Positions 1 to 12,600 of a DNA stretch of 64,000 nt are shown in pieces. Origin of the DNA: Pedinophyceae sp. YPF-701. Taxonomy: Eukaryota; Chlorophyta; Pedinophyceae. Positions within the stretch are counted from its first letter, which is position 1, and each line of letters opens with the position of its first letter. The notes under the pieces are model-generated. The model was not told the origin of the DNA and ran no database searches. It saw only the letters and a list, made by a program, of their open reading frames with translations. The DNA is taken from assembly GCA_916048055.1 (NCBI GenBank), contig CAJZHL010000008.1:1-64000 (forward strand), read 5' to 3'. The position numbers and the translations under genes were made by a program.

Positions 1-149
1 ATGCCTAGGTCCCACTTGGGGTGGGCCGGGATCGCCTTGGCCGACAGGTGGCCCTCCTTCATCGCGCGGTCCAGGATGTCGTCCGGGTCGGTCATGCGAC
101 GGTCGAACATGGCCACGTAGGCCTGTTCCTTGTTCGCGGTGTGCTGCAT
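1..149 (-). CDS. 5' end of an unrecognised gene, cut by the window edge
   Basis: Reading leftwards from an ATG at 149, the frame stays open for 49 codons to the edge of the window, so only the N-terminus is visible. It begins MQHTANKEQAYVAMFDRRMT and continues as a charged, helix-prone stretch ending near a PKWDLG sequence. Third codon positions are mostly G or C, as in the well-supported genes here, and the amino-acid mix is balanced rather than the Arg/Ala/Pro-rich pattern of shadow frames. I do not recognise the family. No signal peptide or membrane segment is visible. The rest of the gene, including any introns, lies outside the window. Confidence 0.4.
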   Translation of the reverse strand, partial: MQHTANKEQAYVAMFDRRMTDPDDILDRAMKEGHLSAKAIPAHPKWDLG

Positions 150-1336
150 GGTCCCGCCTTGCCGCACCAAAACAGAAGCGAGGCGCCGGAACCGAACCGA
201 GTGGGGGTCTACGGGGCCAACGAGAGCCGGTAGATCCTGCGGCAGGCACGGAAACGGGAAAGGACGCGCGGGTGAGCCCGAAAGGCCCCGGGAACGGCCG
301 GAAACGAGGACCCTGCACGGCCCCGGTGGTTGGTTCCCTCCCACGCCCGCCGCGCACACACCACGCGACGGAACCCCTCGGGGGGGCGCCTCGCGGCCAA
401 CGCAGACATCTGCGGCGCGGGCGGCCGGCGCGGGGGAGCGGCGTCCGGGTCGCCGCGGCCGCGCGCCCCCGCCTTGAAATGCCAACGGGGAGGCAACGGC
501 TTCCTCGCGTGCAACGGACAAGTTCGCCGCGTGCACCGCGCTCGCCGGCTTCGAACGCGCGCGGGGGTGCGGGACGACGGAGGGTGCATCCGCTACCCGG
601 GCGGGCGGCCCGCGCGCCGGTGGCTAACCACTGCGGCATGCTCAACAGCTGCGGCGCGTCGCCGAGACCGCGCACTATCCTGTCGAGCGGTGGCAATTTT
701 GCTCGCAGGCGGACGCAAAGCATGCGCGTGGACCGGACGGCCGCGCTCGTGCGCGGGCTCCGCCGCCGCGGACGTCTCGCCCACGCTGGCAGTTGCAACC
801 TCGCGGCGTTCCGGCCGGCGCAGGGGCGCACGGCGCTCAAAGGCCGCGCGAGGGCGCACGACTCCGATCGCAATCGAGGGTGGCGCGCGTCGCAGGTGCG
901 CCCGAGCCGCGACGGGGTGCGGCGGTCGAAGCGCCTCGGCGAGAGATCGAGCGCGGCGGGGTGGGTGGGTGCGCACCTGATGTGTATGCTTGTCTCACGA
1001 GATGTTGCTTTGTGCGTTGGAATTGCGCGGCGACCCGCGCGCCCGGCCCCATGGAGGCGCGGCGGCACCGGCTGACCGTCAGTGACGAGGACGACGTATG
1101 AGCTGTGACACACGTACTGGCCGCGTTTCTCGGCCCGGCCCCGATGCGGCGCCGTCGAACCGCCATCGACGCACTCTCGCGGCACGTCCGCTCCCCGTCG
1201 GGCTCGCCTGGCGCCCCTGCGGCGCACCAGCCAGCGGCACCGGGCCACAGAGGCAGCAGCGCGCGGTGCACCCCGCGGACGCGCCGCCGCCGACCGGTGC
1301 TACGACCGCGAGCGCGCCCGGACTGCGCACGGCGCC
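150..1336. other. intergenic, divergent promoter region
   Basis: Lies between the start of the leftward partial gene and the start of the DUF819 gene, so it should hold promoters for both. It is uniformly GC-rich. I see no convincing TATA box, RNA gene or coding frame; the open frames here have Arg/Ala/Pro-rich translations typical of non-coding GC-rich DNA. Confidence 0.5.
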
Positions 1337-3634
1337 ATGAACACGCCGGTCGCGCGGCTTCCGTGCGCGGGTGTGGCCCGCCCGCGGGTGCGTTCCGGCC
1401 AGGCGCTGCCCGCCCGCCTCGGCATCAACCACCAGCCCCGGGCGCCGCAGCAGAGCGGGGCGGGAGCGGGCGGCGGGGGCGATTCGGCATATTGGGGACC
1501 CAGAGGGCCGCTGCGCGGTGCGCAGGAGCGCTGTGCGGCGCGTGGGCGGACGCACGCGGCCGTCGCAGGGGCTCCGCTCATCCCCGCCTCGGACCCGTGG
1601 GGCGTGTGGGCGGCGGTGACGGCCGCCGGGGCGTTCGGCATCTGGGCGGAGAAGAACACGTCCTGGGGCAAGTCTCTGTCGGGGGCGCTCGTGGCGACCA
1701 TCGCGGGGCTCGCGCTCTCCAACGCCGGCGTCATCCCCTTCGAGGCTCCCGGTGAGGCCCCGCCGCGCCGTCCCGCGGGCGCGGCGGCCAGGCGCCCCCG
1801 ACCCTCGGCCCTCTGCGCCGCGCGCGCCCCCGATCGCGACCGTCCGCCGCCCCCCGCCCGCCCGCAGCGTACGCGGTCATCAACAAGTACCTCCTCCCGC
1901 TGGCGGTGCCGCTGCTGCTGTTCGCGGCCGACCTCAAGCGAGTCATTCGCGACACCGGCAAGCTCCTCATTGCGTTCGTCATAGGTGAGGACCGGCGCGC
2001 AGATGGCGCCGAACACCGCGTAGGGCGTGCCCTGCATGCAGGGGCGCCGCGCGGCCACCGCGGCCAGCCGGGACTGCCAACGGCGGTTCCACGCCCTCCG
2101 ACCTCTGTCCTCCGGCGTTGCGCAGGTGCGATCGGCACGGCCGTCGGGACGGTGGTGGCCTTCCACGTGTTTCCGCAGCCGGAGCTGGGCGCGGACGGGT
2201 GGAAGGTCGCCGCGGCGTTGTGCGCGCGCCACATCGGGGGCGCCGTGAACTACGTGAGCGTCGCAGGTGGGACGAACCTCCCCCCCTCGCGCGAACCGCT
2301 GCGCCCGACGAGGCCGCGAGGTGCTCCGCGCCCAACGCGTGTCTGGCTACGCCGCGCCGCCTGAGCCCCCTCGCTCGGGCGACCCCCAGCGCAGGGGCGT
2401 TGAAGATGTCGCCCATCGCGCTCACCGCGGGCCTCGCCGCCGACAACCTGGTGTGCGCCATCTACTTCAGCACGGTGCGTAAACCCCACCCCACAACACC
2501 ACACCGCCCGCGAGCGCGTCCGAGGGGGCCCGCGGAGCCCCCGTGACGCGGTCGTGCCGCAGCGGGCGCCCGCCGGTCGACGCGCCGCGGTGTGGGCGAG
2601 CGGCGTCGCGTGCCCGTGCGCGTGTGTGTGCAGCTGTACTGGCTGGCGAGGAACATCCCCGCCGAGGGCGGCGGCGCGGGGGCGGCGGGCGCGGGCGACG
2701 ACAGCGAGATCAAGGGCTCGTTCGACCCCCTGCGCGGCGGGCAGGCCATCGCGGTGGCCGCGCTGCTGTGCTACGCGGGCACAGCCATCTGCACCAAGCT
2801 CGGCTGGGCGGGGATGAGCATCCCCGTCGTCACGGCGATCGCGGTGGCCCTCGCCACGCTGTTCCCGTCGAAGCTGGCCCCGCTCGTGGCGTCCGGGGAG
2901 GCCCTCGCTGCCATCCTCATGCAGGTGCGCACCCAACCAAACAAACACCTCCGCGGGGGCGAACGCCTCCGCCGCAGTCGCACTCGCCGACGCCTGCCCG
3001 CCTGCAGCACCCTGCGGACTTCGCAGGAGCGCCGCGGCCGGACTCCGGAGCCCGCGACTCACATTGGACAGCCCCTCACCCATCACACCCCCTGCAGTAC
3101 TTCTTCGTGGCGATCGGCGCGGCCGGCAGCGTCAAATCCGTCGTAGCGACAGCGCCGATGCTGTTCGCGTTCTGCGTGCTGCAGATCGTCATCCACCTGG
3201 CCACCATTCTGGGCGCTGGGAAACTCCTTGGGTTCGAGACCAAGGTGAGGCCCGCGCCCGACACACGCGGGGCCTGCGCCCTCCCCCGCCCTCGCAGCGC
3301 ACCACGACGACCACGCCGCACCGCACGCGTGCCTCGCAGGGTCTGCTGATCAGCTCCAATGCGTGCGTGGGCGGGCCCACCACTGCGGCAGGCATGGCCG
3401 CGTCCAAGAGCTGGGGCAGCCTCGTGGTCCCAGGCCTGCTCGTAGGCACCCTCGGGTACGAACGCGCAACCTTCATCCATCACACGCACCGACGGCACCC
3501 CCATCGCTGCGTCGCGTCGCCCTCACACCCCCCCAACCCCCTACCACGTCGTTCCCGGGGCCGTGCATCGCAGGTACGCCTCCGCGACGTTCCTCAGCAT
3601 CGCTCTCGGCAAGCTTGTGCTACAGGGCATGTGA
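1337..3634 (+). CDS. DUF819 family multi-pass membrane protein
   Basis: Eight exons: 1337-1751, 1868-1984, 2126-2266, 2395-2474, 2634-2924, 3098-3244, 3340-3455, 3574-3634. All phases join, giving 455 residues. The first ~75 residues are rich in Arg, Ala and Ser with few acids and look like a chloroplast or mitochondrial targeting peptide (inference). From about residue 80 the chain is a run of hydrophobic helices carrying DUF819 landmarks: PWGVWAAVTAAGAFG, YLLPLAVPLLLFAADLKR, the HIGGAVNYVSVAGAL segment, AAGMAASKSWGSLVVPG, and a C-terminal ATFLSIALGKLVLQGM. DUF819 proteins occur in bacteria and plants; their substrate is not established to my knowledge, so none is claimed. Introns are about 105-175 bases long and most begin GTGAG or GTGCG. 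The ATG at 1337 is the only start that supplies the leader; the 5' end is the least certain part. Confidence 0.8.
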
Positions 3635-3852
3635 ACCGCCAACCCGTGGCTTCGAGCGGCCCGCCGGCGCGGCCATGAGACCCACCCTCGGGGACGTCGA
3701 CCGCCTGTCAGCCCGGCGCCGGGCCCCGCCGCACGCCATGCAGCGCGGACGCACGGCGCCACTGGCACTTCGTCTCAGCGCTGCGTCATCATAGCGACGC
3801 CGGCATTCACATCCGCACCAGCAGCGCCGCATCGCCATCGCCACGTCCCACC

Positions 3853-5336
3853 ATGCGTCTCGTGGGCCTCTCCTCGCTCCTACTCCTCGCGATGAGCGCG
3901 GGCGGTGCTGCCGCGCAGGGCCTCGGTGGCTTCGACCTCGGTGCGTTCCCGCCGCTCGCTGCTCCGCGCCGCCCGCCACGCGACCGTCTGCGCGCCCGGG
4001 AATCCGTGCTACACCTTGGGGACTGAAAACCGTGCTCGGGAGCGATGATCGCGCCGCCGGGCAGCGCGAAACGCCCGCGCAGGGCCCCACGCGCATCGGT
4101 CGCACGGGTCCCACGCGCGTCGGCGTGCATCGCCCAGGTCCCGCCCCCCGAGCAGCCAGTCATGCTCCTGACCTGTGCTCGGGCCGTCGGCCCCCCGCGT
4201 GGATGCAGGAGCGATCACGTCCGCGCTGACCGACGGCCTCGCGTCGCTCTACTCGTTCCCCCAGCTCGGCCTGCTCGGGGGCAGCGGCGACATCCTCGGC
4301 AAGTTTCCAGAGATTGACGTCGCCGCCGTTGTGAGCTCCGTCCTGGGCCCGCTGAAGGACGAGATCCAGGTGCGGCGACCGCGGCGCCGCATCGTATGGC
4401 GCGCACCTGCGTTCCGGCGGGTGCTTCGATCGCGCGCCACGTCAGCTGCGAGCGACGAAACGGGTTGTGACTGCCCGCGCCTCTCCGCCCCCCGTGGTTC
4501 CGCGCAGATCAAGAGCAAGAAGAGCGACGTGGACGACCTGTACGCGGCCTACCTGCAGCTCGACAACAAGTGAGTTGCTCCGCCACGAACGCCTCCCGGA
4601 GCGAGTGCATTCATGGCAACGATGTCGTGGCAAGTCCCCGCATGATGGTGTCCGCGTCGCCACACGCGCGCCCTCGCTGCGTCGCACTGCAGGATCTGCG
4701 ACTACCAGGTCATCAAGGGGGACAAGACGTACGCAGAGTGCACGGTGAGGCGCCCTCAACAACGCGCCGTGCAGGGTGTACCTGTGCAGGACGAACCAAC
4801 GCGGCGCAGAGCCGCAACGCCCCTCCGTTCGCGACGGCCTGGTCACCGCAGGGCAAGTCGATGGTCATCACGTTCCGGGGCGGCGACTGCGAGGTCGACA
4901 GCGCGACGGAGACCGTCACGTGCACCAAGCCGTATGCCACCATGTTCGTGGAGCCACCGTCCTGCCAGCACGTCTTCACCGAGTCCAGTCTCTTCTGCGA
5001 CAGGTGCGTGCGCGTGATGGCGACGCCTGGGTCGGACTTGGCAGGATGCGAGGGGCTGCGTGCGGCGAGGGAGGCCGCTCGAACCTCATCCTTGCAAGGA
5101 CGGCTTCGTTTCCACGTTTCCGCAGGGAGTGCAAGATCGAGGTGGAGCTCGGCATGACCAAGACCAACGTCATCAAGGTGACTGCAGAGCGTCCTCGATC
5201 TCGCTCGCGCCCACCGAGACGCCGCATCATGTGCAGACGGGTGTGCGTTCGTAGCTCTTTCCACGTGCAGGCGCCCGAGGTCGTGCTGAGGAAGTCCAAG
5301 GACTGGTCGCTGGTCCCCGACATCGTTGCCTCGTGA
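3853..5336 (+). CDS. secreted or lumenal cysteine-containing protein, unknown family
   Basis: Seven exons: 3853-3940, 4209-4369, 4508-4569, 4693-4744, 4852-5003, 5126-5177, 5271-5336. Phases join throughout, giving 210 residues. The N-terminus, MRLVGLSSLLLLAMSAGGAA followed by AQG, is a textbook signal peptide, so the protein should enter the secretory pathway. The mature part starts with a Gly/Leu/Asp-rich stretch, then a basic segment (IKSKKSDVDDLYAAYLQLDN), then a C-terminal half with seven cysteines within about 80 residues. One cysteine is left unpaired if all form intrachain disulfides. No transmembrane segment follows the signal peptide. I do not recognise the family. It starts about 220 bases after the DUF819 stop on the same strand. 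Six introns in a 210-residue protein is the highest intron density in the window. Confidence 0.65.
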
Positions 5337-5520
5337 AGCGACAGACGTCGGTGTGCGCTCGAGCGCGTTGAGCGGGTGTGGCAGCAGACCGCTGGCAGCA
5401 CCCGCCGGCTGACGCCACCTTCGTGGCCGTGTGACCCTGAAACCATGCGCGAGACTCGTGACGTAGCGGTGTCGCTCACACACTGCATCGATCGGCCCGT
5501 TCGAGCGCGAGCCAGGAGCC

Positions 5521-8088
5521 TCAGCCGTCCACTGGTGGTTGCGCTGTCTGTCCTTGCTGCGGCGCGAGCGGGTCCTTCCTGTCCGCCGTCGAGTGCGCGA
5601 TCGCCAGCGTGGCGTCCTGCACTCCCTGGTTGTCAATACCTGCACGGGCGGGGGCGCTGGTCGGCGGTGAGACACGGCACACCCAGAGCGGCAAGCCGAA
5701 GCCAGTCCAGGGCCGAGCTCGTGTCATCTCGCCGCCGAACGCACCAGCCGATGCGAGCAGGGCGTCGATATCGACACCGGGCTGTTCGCCTTCCGTGCCT
5801 CTCGCCATCTGGATCAGCTGCGTGATGAGCTTGGAGTTGGCCTCGATGTTGTGCTGCAAGTGCTTCTGCAGCTGGAGCTGCTGGTGCAGCTTCTTCTGGA
5901 GCTCGTACTGGCGACGCAGAGCCTGCTCGAGGTTGGCGATGTGCTGTGCCTTGGTGGCGGGGTCGGCGTGCGCGTGCGACAGGTCCGGCTGCGCGGCCTG
6001 CATGCCGGTGTCTGCAGCAGTCATCGTCTGCTTGATGTGCCCCTGCAGGTCCGACAGCTGCTTCGACAGCAGCCGCTGCGTGCCCAGCGCCGCACCGAGG
6101 AGGTCGCCGGGGGGCGCAGCGGTGCCCTGGCGCTCTGCCACGCTGGCCGCTTCCGCCAGGGGCTCCCGGGACCCGTGCGCCGACCGCGGCGCGTCCTGCA
6201 CGCTCGGACACGGGAGAAAAACGCCGCTTGACGGAGCCGCCAGACAACATCCCCGCCGCGAGCGAGCAAGCAAGCAAGCAAGCGGCGTAGTGGCAGCAGG
6301 CGCAGCTCGCACCTGGTGGCCAGAAGGGCCGGCTTGGTCCTCCGTCGGAGTGCGGACACGCGCGTGGGGTGCTGGCCCGGGCTGTCCGGCTGCCTCCCTC
6401 CGCTGCTGGGGTTCCGCCGGCTGCTCGTGCGCCGCACCCTGCCGTGGATCGTGCGCGGGCGGGCGGCGCGCAGATTCCTGCCCGGGCGGGCGCAAGAACG
6501 GCACCGCATCCTGCATCGACGACAGAAGAGTGAGCATGCGTGTCTCGCGCCCGTCGACGCGGTCGCGCGCGGCCCGGCACGCACAGTCCCTGCATGCGAC
6601 TTGTACGGGGAGGGTGTCTCACGTGGGACGTGCTCATCGTCGGACTGGCGCCCTGCAGCTCCGCGGTCTTCTTGATCGCCGCGTCGTGCATCGGCGCCGC
6701 CGCGCCGGCCTGCGCCTCGCCTCCGCGCCCGCTCGCCTCCCGTTCCCGCAGCACCTGCAGGGCGGCGCAGTGCGACGGGTCGCGACCGCGGCGCGAGATG
6801 CACGTGCGCCCCGCGGCCTGCCGCACGGCCATGCACGCGGCGGCGGCGTCCGGCGCGGGCCTCACCTGCTGCGACGGCTCCTGGGTGGCGTTCTCCGCCG
6901 CCGAGGTGTCGCGCGGACGCTTGCGGGAACTGCCGCCCGACTGCGCGGCCCCGGAGCGGCCACCTGCGAGGAACACAGGGGGTGCGCGGCACGTGGGCTC
7001 CCGCGCTCCCGGTGCGGACGGTCAGCGCGTCGCGCTGCGCGTCGGCTCGAGCGTGCTGGCGTCGAGTCTCTCTGTGTGCGGCGGGGGACGCACTCGAGGA
7101 CGGGCGGCTCGAGAGGCGGAACTTCTGCAGGTGCGACTTGATGTGGAAGATCGTGAGGCCGTCGACGCCCATGCGCTGCAGGATGCCCTTGGGCGTGGCC
7201 TTGGCGGCGCCCCCGAGCTCCGCGCAGGCCTTGACAAACAGCTCGTGCAGCTCGGGCGTCCACCGCAGCCGCGACTTGGCCGGGTGCGGCTTCGCCTGCA
7301 GCTCCTGCACCTCGACGTCGTCGATCCCCAGCATCGCCTGCACCTGCGCCCGCTGCCGCGTCCCGTGCGAGTGCAGGATGGGCGTGTCGGGGCGCTCGGC
7401 CGCCGAGTGCCGCCGCTCCGACCCGCCCAGCGAGGACGCGCCGGGACTCCGCGGCGGCACGTGCACGCGCAGGTCCCGCGCGGACCCGCTCGGAGACGGC
7501 CGCTGCTGGGCCTGCGTCGCGGGGGAGGGAGCGTGGTGGCGCGTTGCGGCGTGCCCGGCGGGCCCGACCGGTGCGCTGGCCGGCGCGCGGCAGGCCAGGC
7601 GGGCGGCGCACCATGGACGTGTCGACGCGCAGCGCGGCGGGCGGGGCGTGCTGCGGCGCGTGCTGCCGCGCCGCAGGCGGTGGCCCGTGCGTCAGGTGGT
7701 GCCGCGGCGCCCCCGTGGGCGGGTGCGCGGGAGCCTGCGGCGCATGCTGCTGCTGGTGGGAGGTGCCGGTGTGATCCAGGGCGCCGCCGCCGCAGTACTC
7801 GTCCAGCAGCCCCGCGAACTCGTCGCCCCCGAGGCCTCCCAGCAGCTCTGCAGCAGGTGGGGACACGGGCGGGTGGAGCGCGGGGTCGCCGGACGCGAGA
7901 GGCGAGATCCGCCGAGAGAGGGACCTGGTCGAGGCGGCGGCGCGATCTGGCGGGCGCGGGCCCTCCGAGCGCGCCTCGGGCGCTGCCGCAGTGCCAGGGC
8001 TGTGGGGCGCACCTGGATCGCCGATGTCGCCGAGGTTTTCCAGGATATCTTCGTCCGGCCAGAAGCAAACGTCACCGAGGTTGTCCAT
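5521..8088 (-). CDS. MYB-CC (GARP) transcription factor, PHR1/PSR1-like
   Basis: Six exons, read leftwards: 8088-7612, 7511-7094, 6963-6866, 6754-6623, 6510-6313, 6195-5521; about 665 residues. Residues ~240-293 form a single GARP/MYB repeat: RLRWTPELHELFVKACAELG, then ATPKGILQRMGVDGLTIFHI and SHLQKFRL. Residues ~526-572 form the MYB-CC coiled coil (LEQALRRQYELQKKLHQQLQ, then a second amphipathic helix). This pair of domains defines the PHR1/PSR1 family, which binds P1BS-type DNA sites and controls phosphate-starvation genes in plants and Chlamydomonas. Exon 3 carries a basic patch (SSRKRPRD) usable as a nuclear signal. The rest is Ala/Pro/Gln/Ser-rich and probably disordered. The coiled coil sits about 230 residues after the MYB repeat, much farther than in land-plant PHR1. 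A phosphate role is inference from family. The start is the ATG at 8088 (MDNLGDVCFWPDEDILENLG), an acidic, plausibly activating N-terminus. Confidence 0.85.
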
Positions 8089-9650
8089 CGCGGCCGCGCG
8101 ACGGGCTTCCCGCTGCCGGGGACCGACCAGGCCGCCCGGGCCCCCTCAGCTCACCAAGGACCGCGCCGTGCGTGCCGACGAGACCGAGTTACTTCCTGCG
8201 CGCAACGGAGCGACGTCTCGAGAAGGTGTGGGACGCCGTCGCGAGGTTTCGGGTCGACAAAGCGGCGCCAGCGGGCTGATTCCCGGCCCCAGAGGGCCCC
8301 AAGGAATCCTCGCAGATTGCCCCGTGCAGGGAGCATCACTTCGCGGGCATGGGCTGCATCTCCGCGAACTCAGATATGCTTCTCGGACCGGCGGGGCCGC
8401 CTCGTCCCCGCCTCGTCAGGCCCCGCGCGAGGCGCAGCAGACGGCATTTGGGCGGCCAGGTGCTCGGGCGCGTCGCCGACAGAAGTACGAAAAAAAACCT
8501 GTGCGCTCGATCGCCATCGACACGTCCCACGCGGCGGTCAGCACTTCCGGCGGTTGCGGGATTTGTGAACCCGCGGCACCAAAGCAGGCTGAGGCTTGCA
8601 AGAGGCGCGGCGGCTGCCAGCCCGGGGCACAGGCAGCGTTGTACAGCAGGCCTACGTGCTCGAGCGGTGACGAGCGGCCCGTCGACGCGCGGTGACGCGG
8701 CGAGAAGCCGGAGAGGGACTTGAGGGAGCGCACCGCCAGTGAACTCGTCACCGCAGGCCGGGAACCGCCGCGCCGTCCCCGCCAGGTGCGTTGAGGCGAC
8801 CTTGCCCGCGGTATGGGGCACAATGCCCCCCGTCGAGGCAAGCGCGCGCGATCAGGGCCGTCGTCGAGGGCCCCCGCGGCGTCTCGAGTACGGAGTTGGT
8901 CGCGCAGCGACGTCGTGGGGTCGCACGAAGCGCGCGCGCCTGTTCGAGACGGATGCCTGGCTATAGTCGAGCACACACGCGCGAGAGGATGGCCATGATG
9001 CCCGCGCTAGGGGCGGGCGCGACCCGAGTCGGACTGTCCCCCTGAGCGCGGTCCCGGGGACCAGGGGGGTGCGCGACCGCCAGCCTCGCACGGCGCGATC
9101 GCATCGAGCTCGCATCATGCACGTTGCGCAGGTCGGGCGGTGCGGAGGTGCTCCGGGCCCGTGACACAGAGTAGTAATTGACCACCCGCGCACGAAACGA
9201 AATGCGGGTGTGCTATCGTCCTGATCAAGGCGGCAGCGTGCTAGGAGTACTCGCGCGAAATGCCATGTGAGCGTGCCATCATGTGCCAAGGGAAGGCTCT
9301 GACCTGCAATCAGTTAGAGTGAGTGGCGGGCGTCGTCAGCAACAACGCGGCGAGCCGCGCGAGTACTGGACGACGCCCGCCAGCCGACGCGCCGAAGTGC
9401 TGGTCCACGCAACACGTTGGTTTGGTGTGCATCACAACAGTTCACGTCGACTCCTACTACTACTACCCACGTGCCGCCTGGGGCGGTCGACGCTGCACTG
9501 GCGGTGTGCAGCGCCGCTAGGCGGTGCCCGCTGCTAGGCGGCGGTCACGCGGTCGCTGTCAGTGACGTCAGTTACGAGAAAAGAGGGGGTATTCGTGCAG
9601 GGTGTGGGCGCGCGGCGTGCGTGCCCCCCTCGCTGCGTGCGCGCGTCCGT
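8089..9650. other. intergenic, upstream of the MYB-CC gene
   Basis: Holds the promoter of the MYB-CC gene at its left end and the 3' flank of the dynein gene at its right. I found no coding frame with credible composition, no TATA box I would defend, and no TGTAA signal on the dynein strand close to its stop. GC content falls somewhat in 9140-9480, as expected for untranslated sequence. Confidence 0.45.
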
Positions 9651-12600
9651 CTAGTCGATGGAGCACAGGAGCGCGACGCCGCGCATGACCCACTTGCTGC
9701 TGGGCTCCTCCGTCTTGAGGTCGAAGGAGCACACGTAGTTGATGTCCTTGCGCGCCTTGACGCGGTAGCACGGGCACGAGTAGGACTTCTCCTTGCTCTT
9801 GTCGCGCGCGAGGCAGCCCGTGACGTAGAGGATGGGCAGCGGGTGGAAGAGCTTCTTGGGCTCCGAGTCGACCAGCTTGTTCTCGCGGCCCGACCACGCG
9901 CACCCGTCCAGGTACAGGCCCCACACGTACACGCCCTCGCTCGGCGCGTCCTTGAGCGTCTCGAACTCCTTGGGCGGGTGCGTCACCTCGGACGTCATGA
10001 TGACGTCGTCCAGCGCCCACTTGTCGTTGGCGTGCTTGCGGTTGACCTCCTGCTTCATCGCCGTGAGGAAGCCCTGCGGGTTGAAGAAGCCCGTCAGCCA
10101 GAACGCGCGCGGGCGGCCGTGGTGCAGCCACTTGTACAGCTGCTCGTACCGCGCCACCAGCCCGCCGAACCAGTTGCCCAGCGTGGCCGCCTCCCACGAC
10201 TTGGCCAGCCACTGCTGCGGGATGCGCGCGTTGAACAGCGCGGAGAGCGCGTCCTGGAGGTCGGGCGTGAGGATGATGGTCCCCGCGATGGCCAGGCGCA
10301 GGTTGCGCAGCGTGCGGCGCGTGATGGACAGCACCGTGTTGAGGCGGTCCACCTCCTGCCGCAGGTGCACCGTGAGCGGCTGCGTGGGCCCGCCGGGGAG
10401 CTTGCGCAGGCGCTCGCGGACCTCCTCGGGCTCGAACATGGAGGGCGTCTTGGAGAGCAGGTCGGCGGCGATCTGGTCGACCTGCTCCTCGCGCGACATG
10501 CCGCTGGAGCCGCCGCCGGACTTGGGCTGCGTGTCGATGATGACGCGGACCACGTCCTGCACCTGGAGGCTGCGGAAGGTGAGGTCCGCGTTGGTGTGCA
10601 GGCCAAAGATCTCCGGGGAGTCCTGCGAGGGGAGGTTCTCGATGTACTGGCGGTACTGCTCCACCTCGAGGCCCTCGGGGATGAAGTACTGGAAGCCCGA
10701 CTTGGGGTCCTTGAAGAGCTCGTAGCCCGGCTGCAGGACGCCCGTGTGGAAGTACTTCTCGGCGTAGGTGTTCATGAGGAGCTGGTCGAAGTCGTCGGTG
10801 ATGCGGCCGCCGTACATGATGACGCTGATCATGTACCGGACCGTCTCCCACGTCGGCTGCTGCGCCTTCTTCGCGTCCATCTCCATGAGGTGGTTCTGCA
10901 GGAACTGCACGCACGCCGACAGGTCCGACTGGTTGAACTCGTACGGGATGTTCCACCCGATCGACCCGAACTTGCGGCGCTCCTGCGTGATGCTGTGCAG
11001 GAAGCACATGACGAACAGCAGCTGCCGCCACTCGGCGCGCGGCACCGCGTCGAGCATGTCCTGGTTGACCCACGCGTACGAGCTGCGCAGGCCGGCCTTC
11101 ATGCCCACGGGCGCCTCGTTGGTGATCTTGATCCCGATCTGCAGGAGCCCGATGGGGAACTGCGGGTGCGGCTCCGCGGTGATCCACAGGCGGAACTCCG
11201 GGTGCAGCTCGTCCTTGGTCAGGTTCTGCTCCACCTCGGTCAGGTACGACAGCCCGAGGTGCGTGTTCTGCAGGAGCACCCAGTGGCCCTCCTCCTTGGC
11301 CTGCTTCATGTACGACCGCGCGATCACCTCCTGCCCCTGCCCCATGCTCACGCCGAGGATCTTCTTCTTCTTCTTCTTGGCCAGGTCCTCGATCAGCTTG
11401 GTCGGGTCCGCGCCGCGCGACAGCAGGCAGATCAGCGGGCACCGCGGGTGGCTCTCCGTCCACGCCTTCTCCATGCTGAGCGGGACCGACTCCACGAAGC
11501 GCTTGCCCAGGCCGTCGCTGATGTACTCGTCGGCCGCGATCAGCGTGCGGTCCTCGCGGAACGCCTTGACGATGCACATGCGCTCGAACCGCGTGAGGTG
11601 GTCCTCGTACACGGGGATGCGCTCCGCCTCGGGCGCCTCGAGGTCGTACCACGCCTTCCACAGGTTGTCGTTGCCCGCCACGCGGTCCTGGATGTCCGAG
11701 AAGGCCTCCATGCCCGAGAGCGCGACCACGTTGAGCCACACGCTGTCCGGGATCCACTCCTTGGGCTTCTTGCGCACGGCGTTGATGTCGAGCGCGCCGC
11801 CGCCCTTGATGAAGATGTCCACGTCGCGGTGCTTGACCGCGCCCGCCGACACGAGGATCTTGTTCGTCAGCATCAGCGCGAAGGTGAGCTTGTGGCGCTC
11901 GAACAGCCCGCGCTGGATGTAGATGTAGATGTGGTACGTCATGAAGTCGATGATGTTCTGGATGCGCTTGCTGGGCATCGCGGCCTTCTCGCTGTGCTCG
12001 ATCGACTGGTCGTACAGCTCCTCGAACTGCTTGAGCGAGGTCTGGTACATCACGTTGACCGTCGAGAACTGCGCGATGAGGAAGTAGATCAGCGCCGCGC
12101 GGTGCGCCACGGGGCGGAACTCCTCGCACGCCTCCGTGATCTTGTCGTTCGTCTCCTCCGCCGTGGCCAGCTTGGCCGTCACGTCCTGCGCCACCTTCTT
12201 CGTGTTGGCCAGCACGTCGATCAGCTCCGTGTCGTCCAGCAGGTTGCCCTGGGAGTTGGACAGGCGGAACAGCAGGTCGTCCTCCAGCTGCTTGATCTTG
12301 CGCTTGTACGAGTTGGCCTCGGCCATCAGCTGCTGCCGCTGCTCCTCCAGCTCGTAGCGCTCCCGCAGGATGAGCTTGCCCAGGAGCTGGTCCTCCAGGC
12401 CCTCGAGCGTCACCGTGAAGTCCACCACCGTCACCTTGGCCGACAGCTCGGGCGAGAAGTGCGGGTTCGGCAGCCGCGTCGTCACGTACAGCCGGAACGA
12501 CGGCGAGAAGTCCACCTCCTTGTCCGCGAGCTGGATGATCATCGACCGGCCCTTCTTCACCACGCGCCGCTCCAGCACCGGGTCCAGGAGCGGGTCGAGC

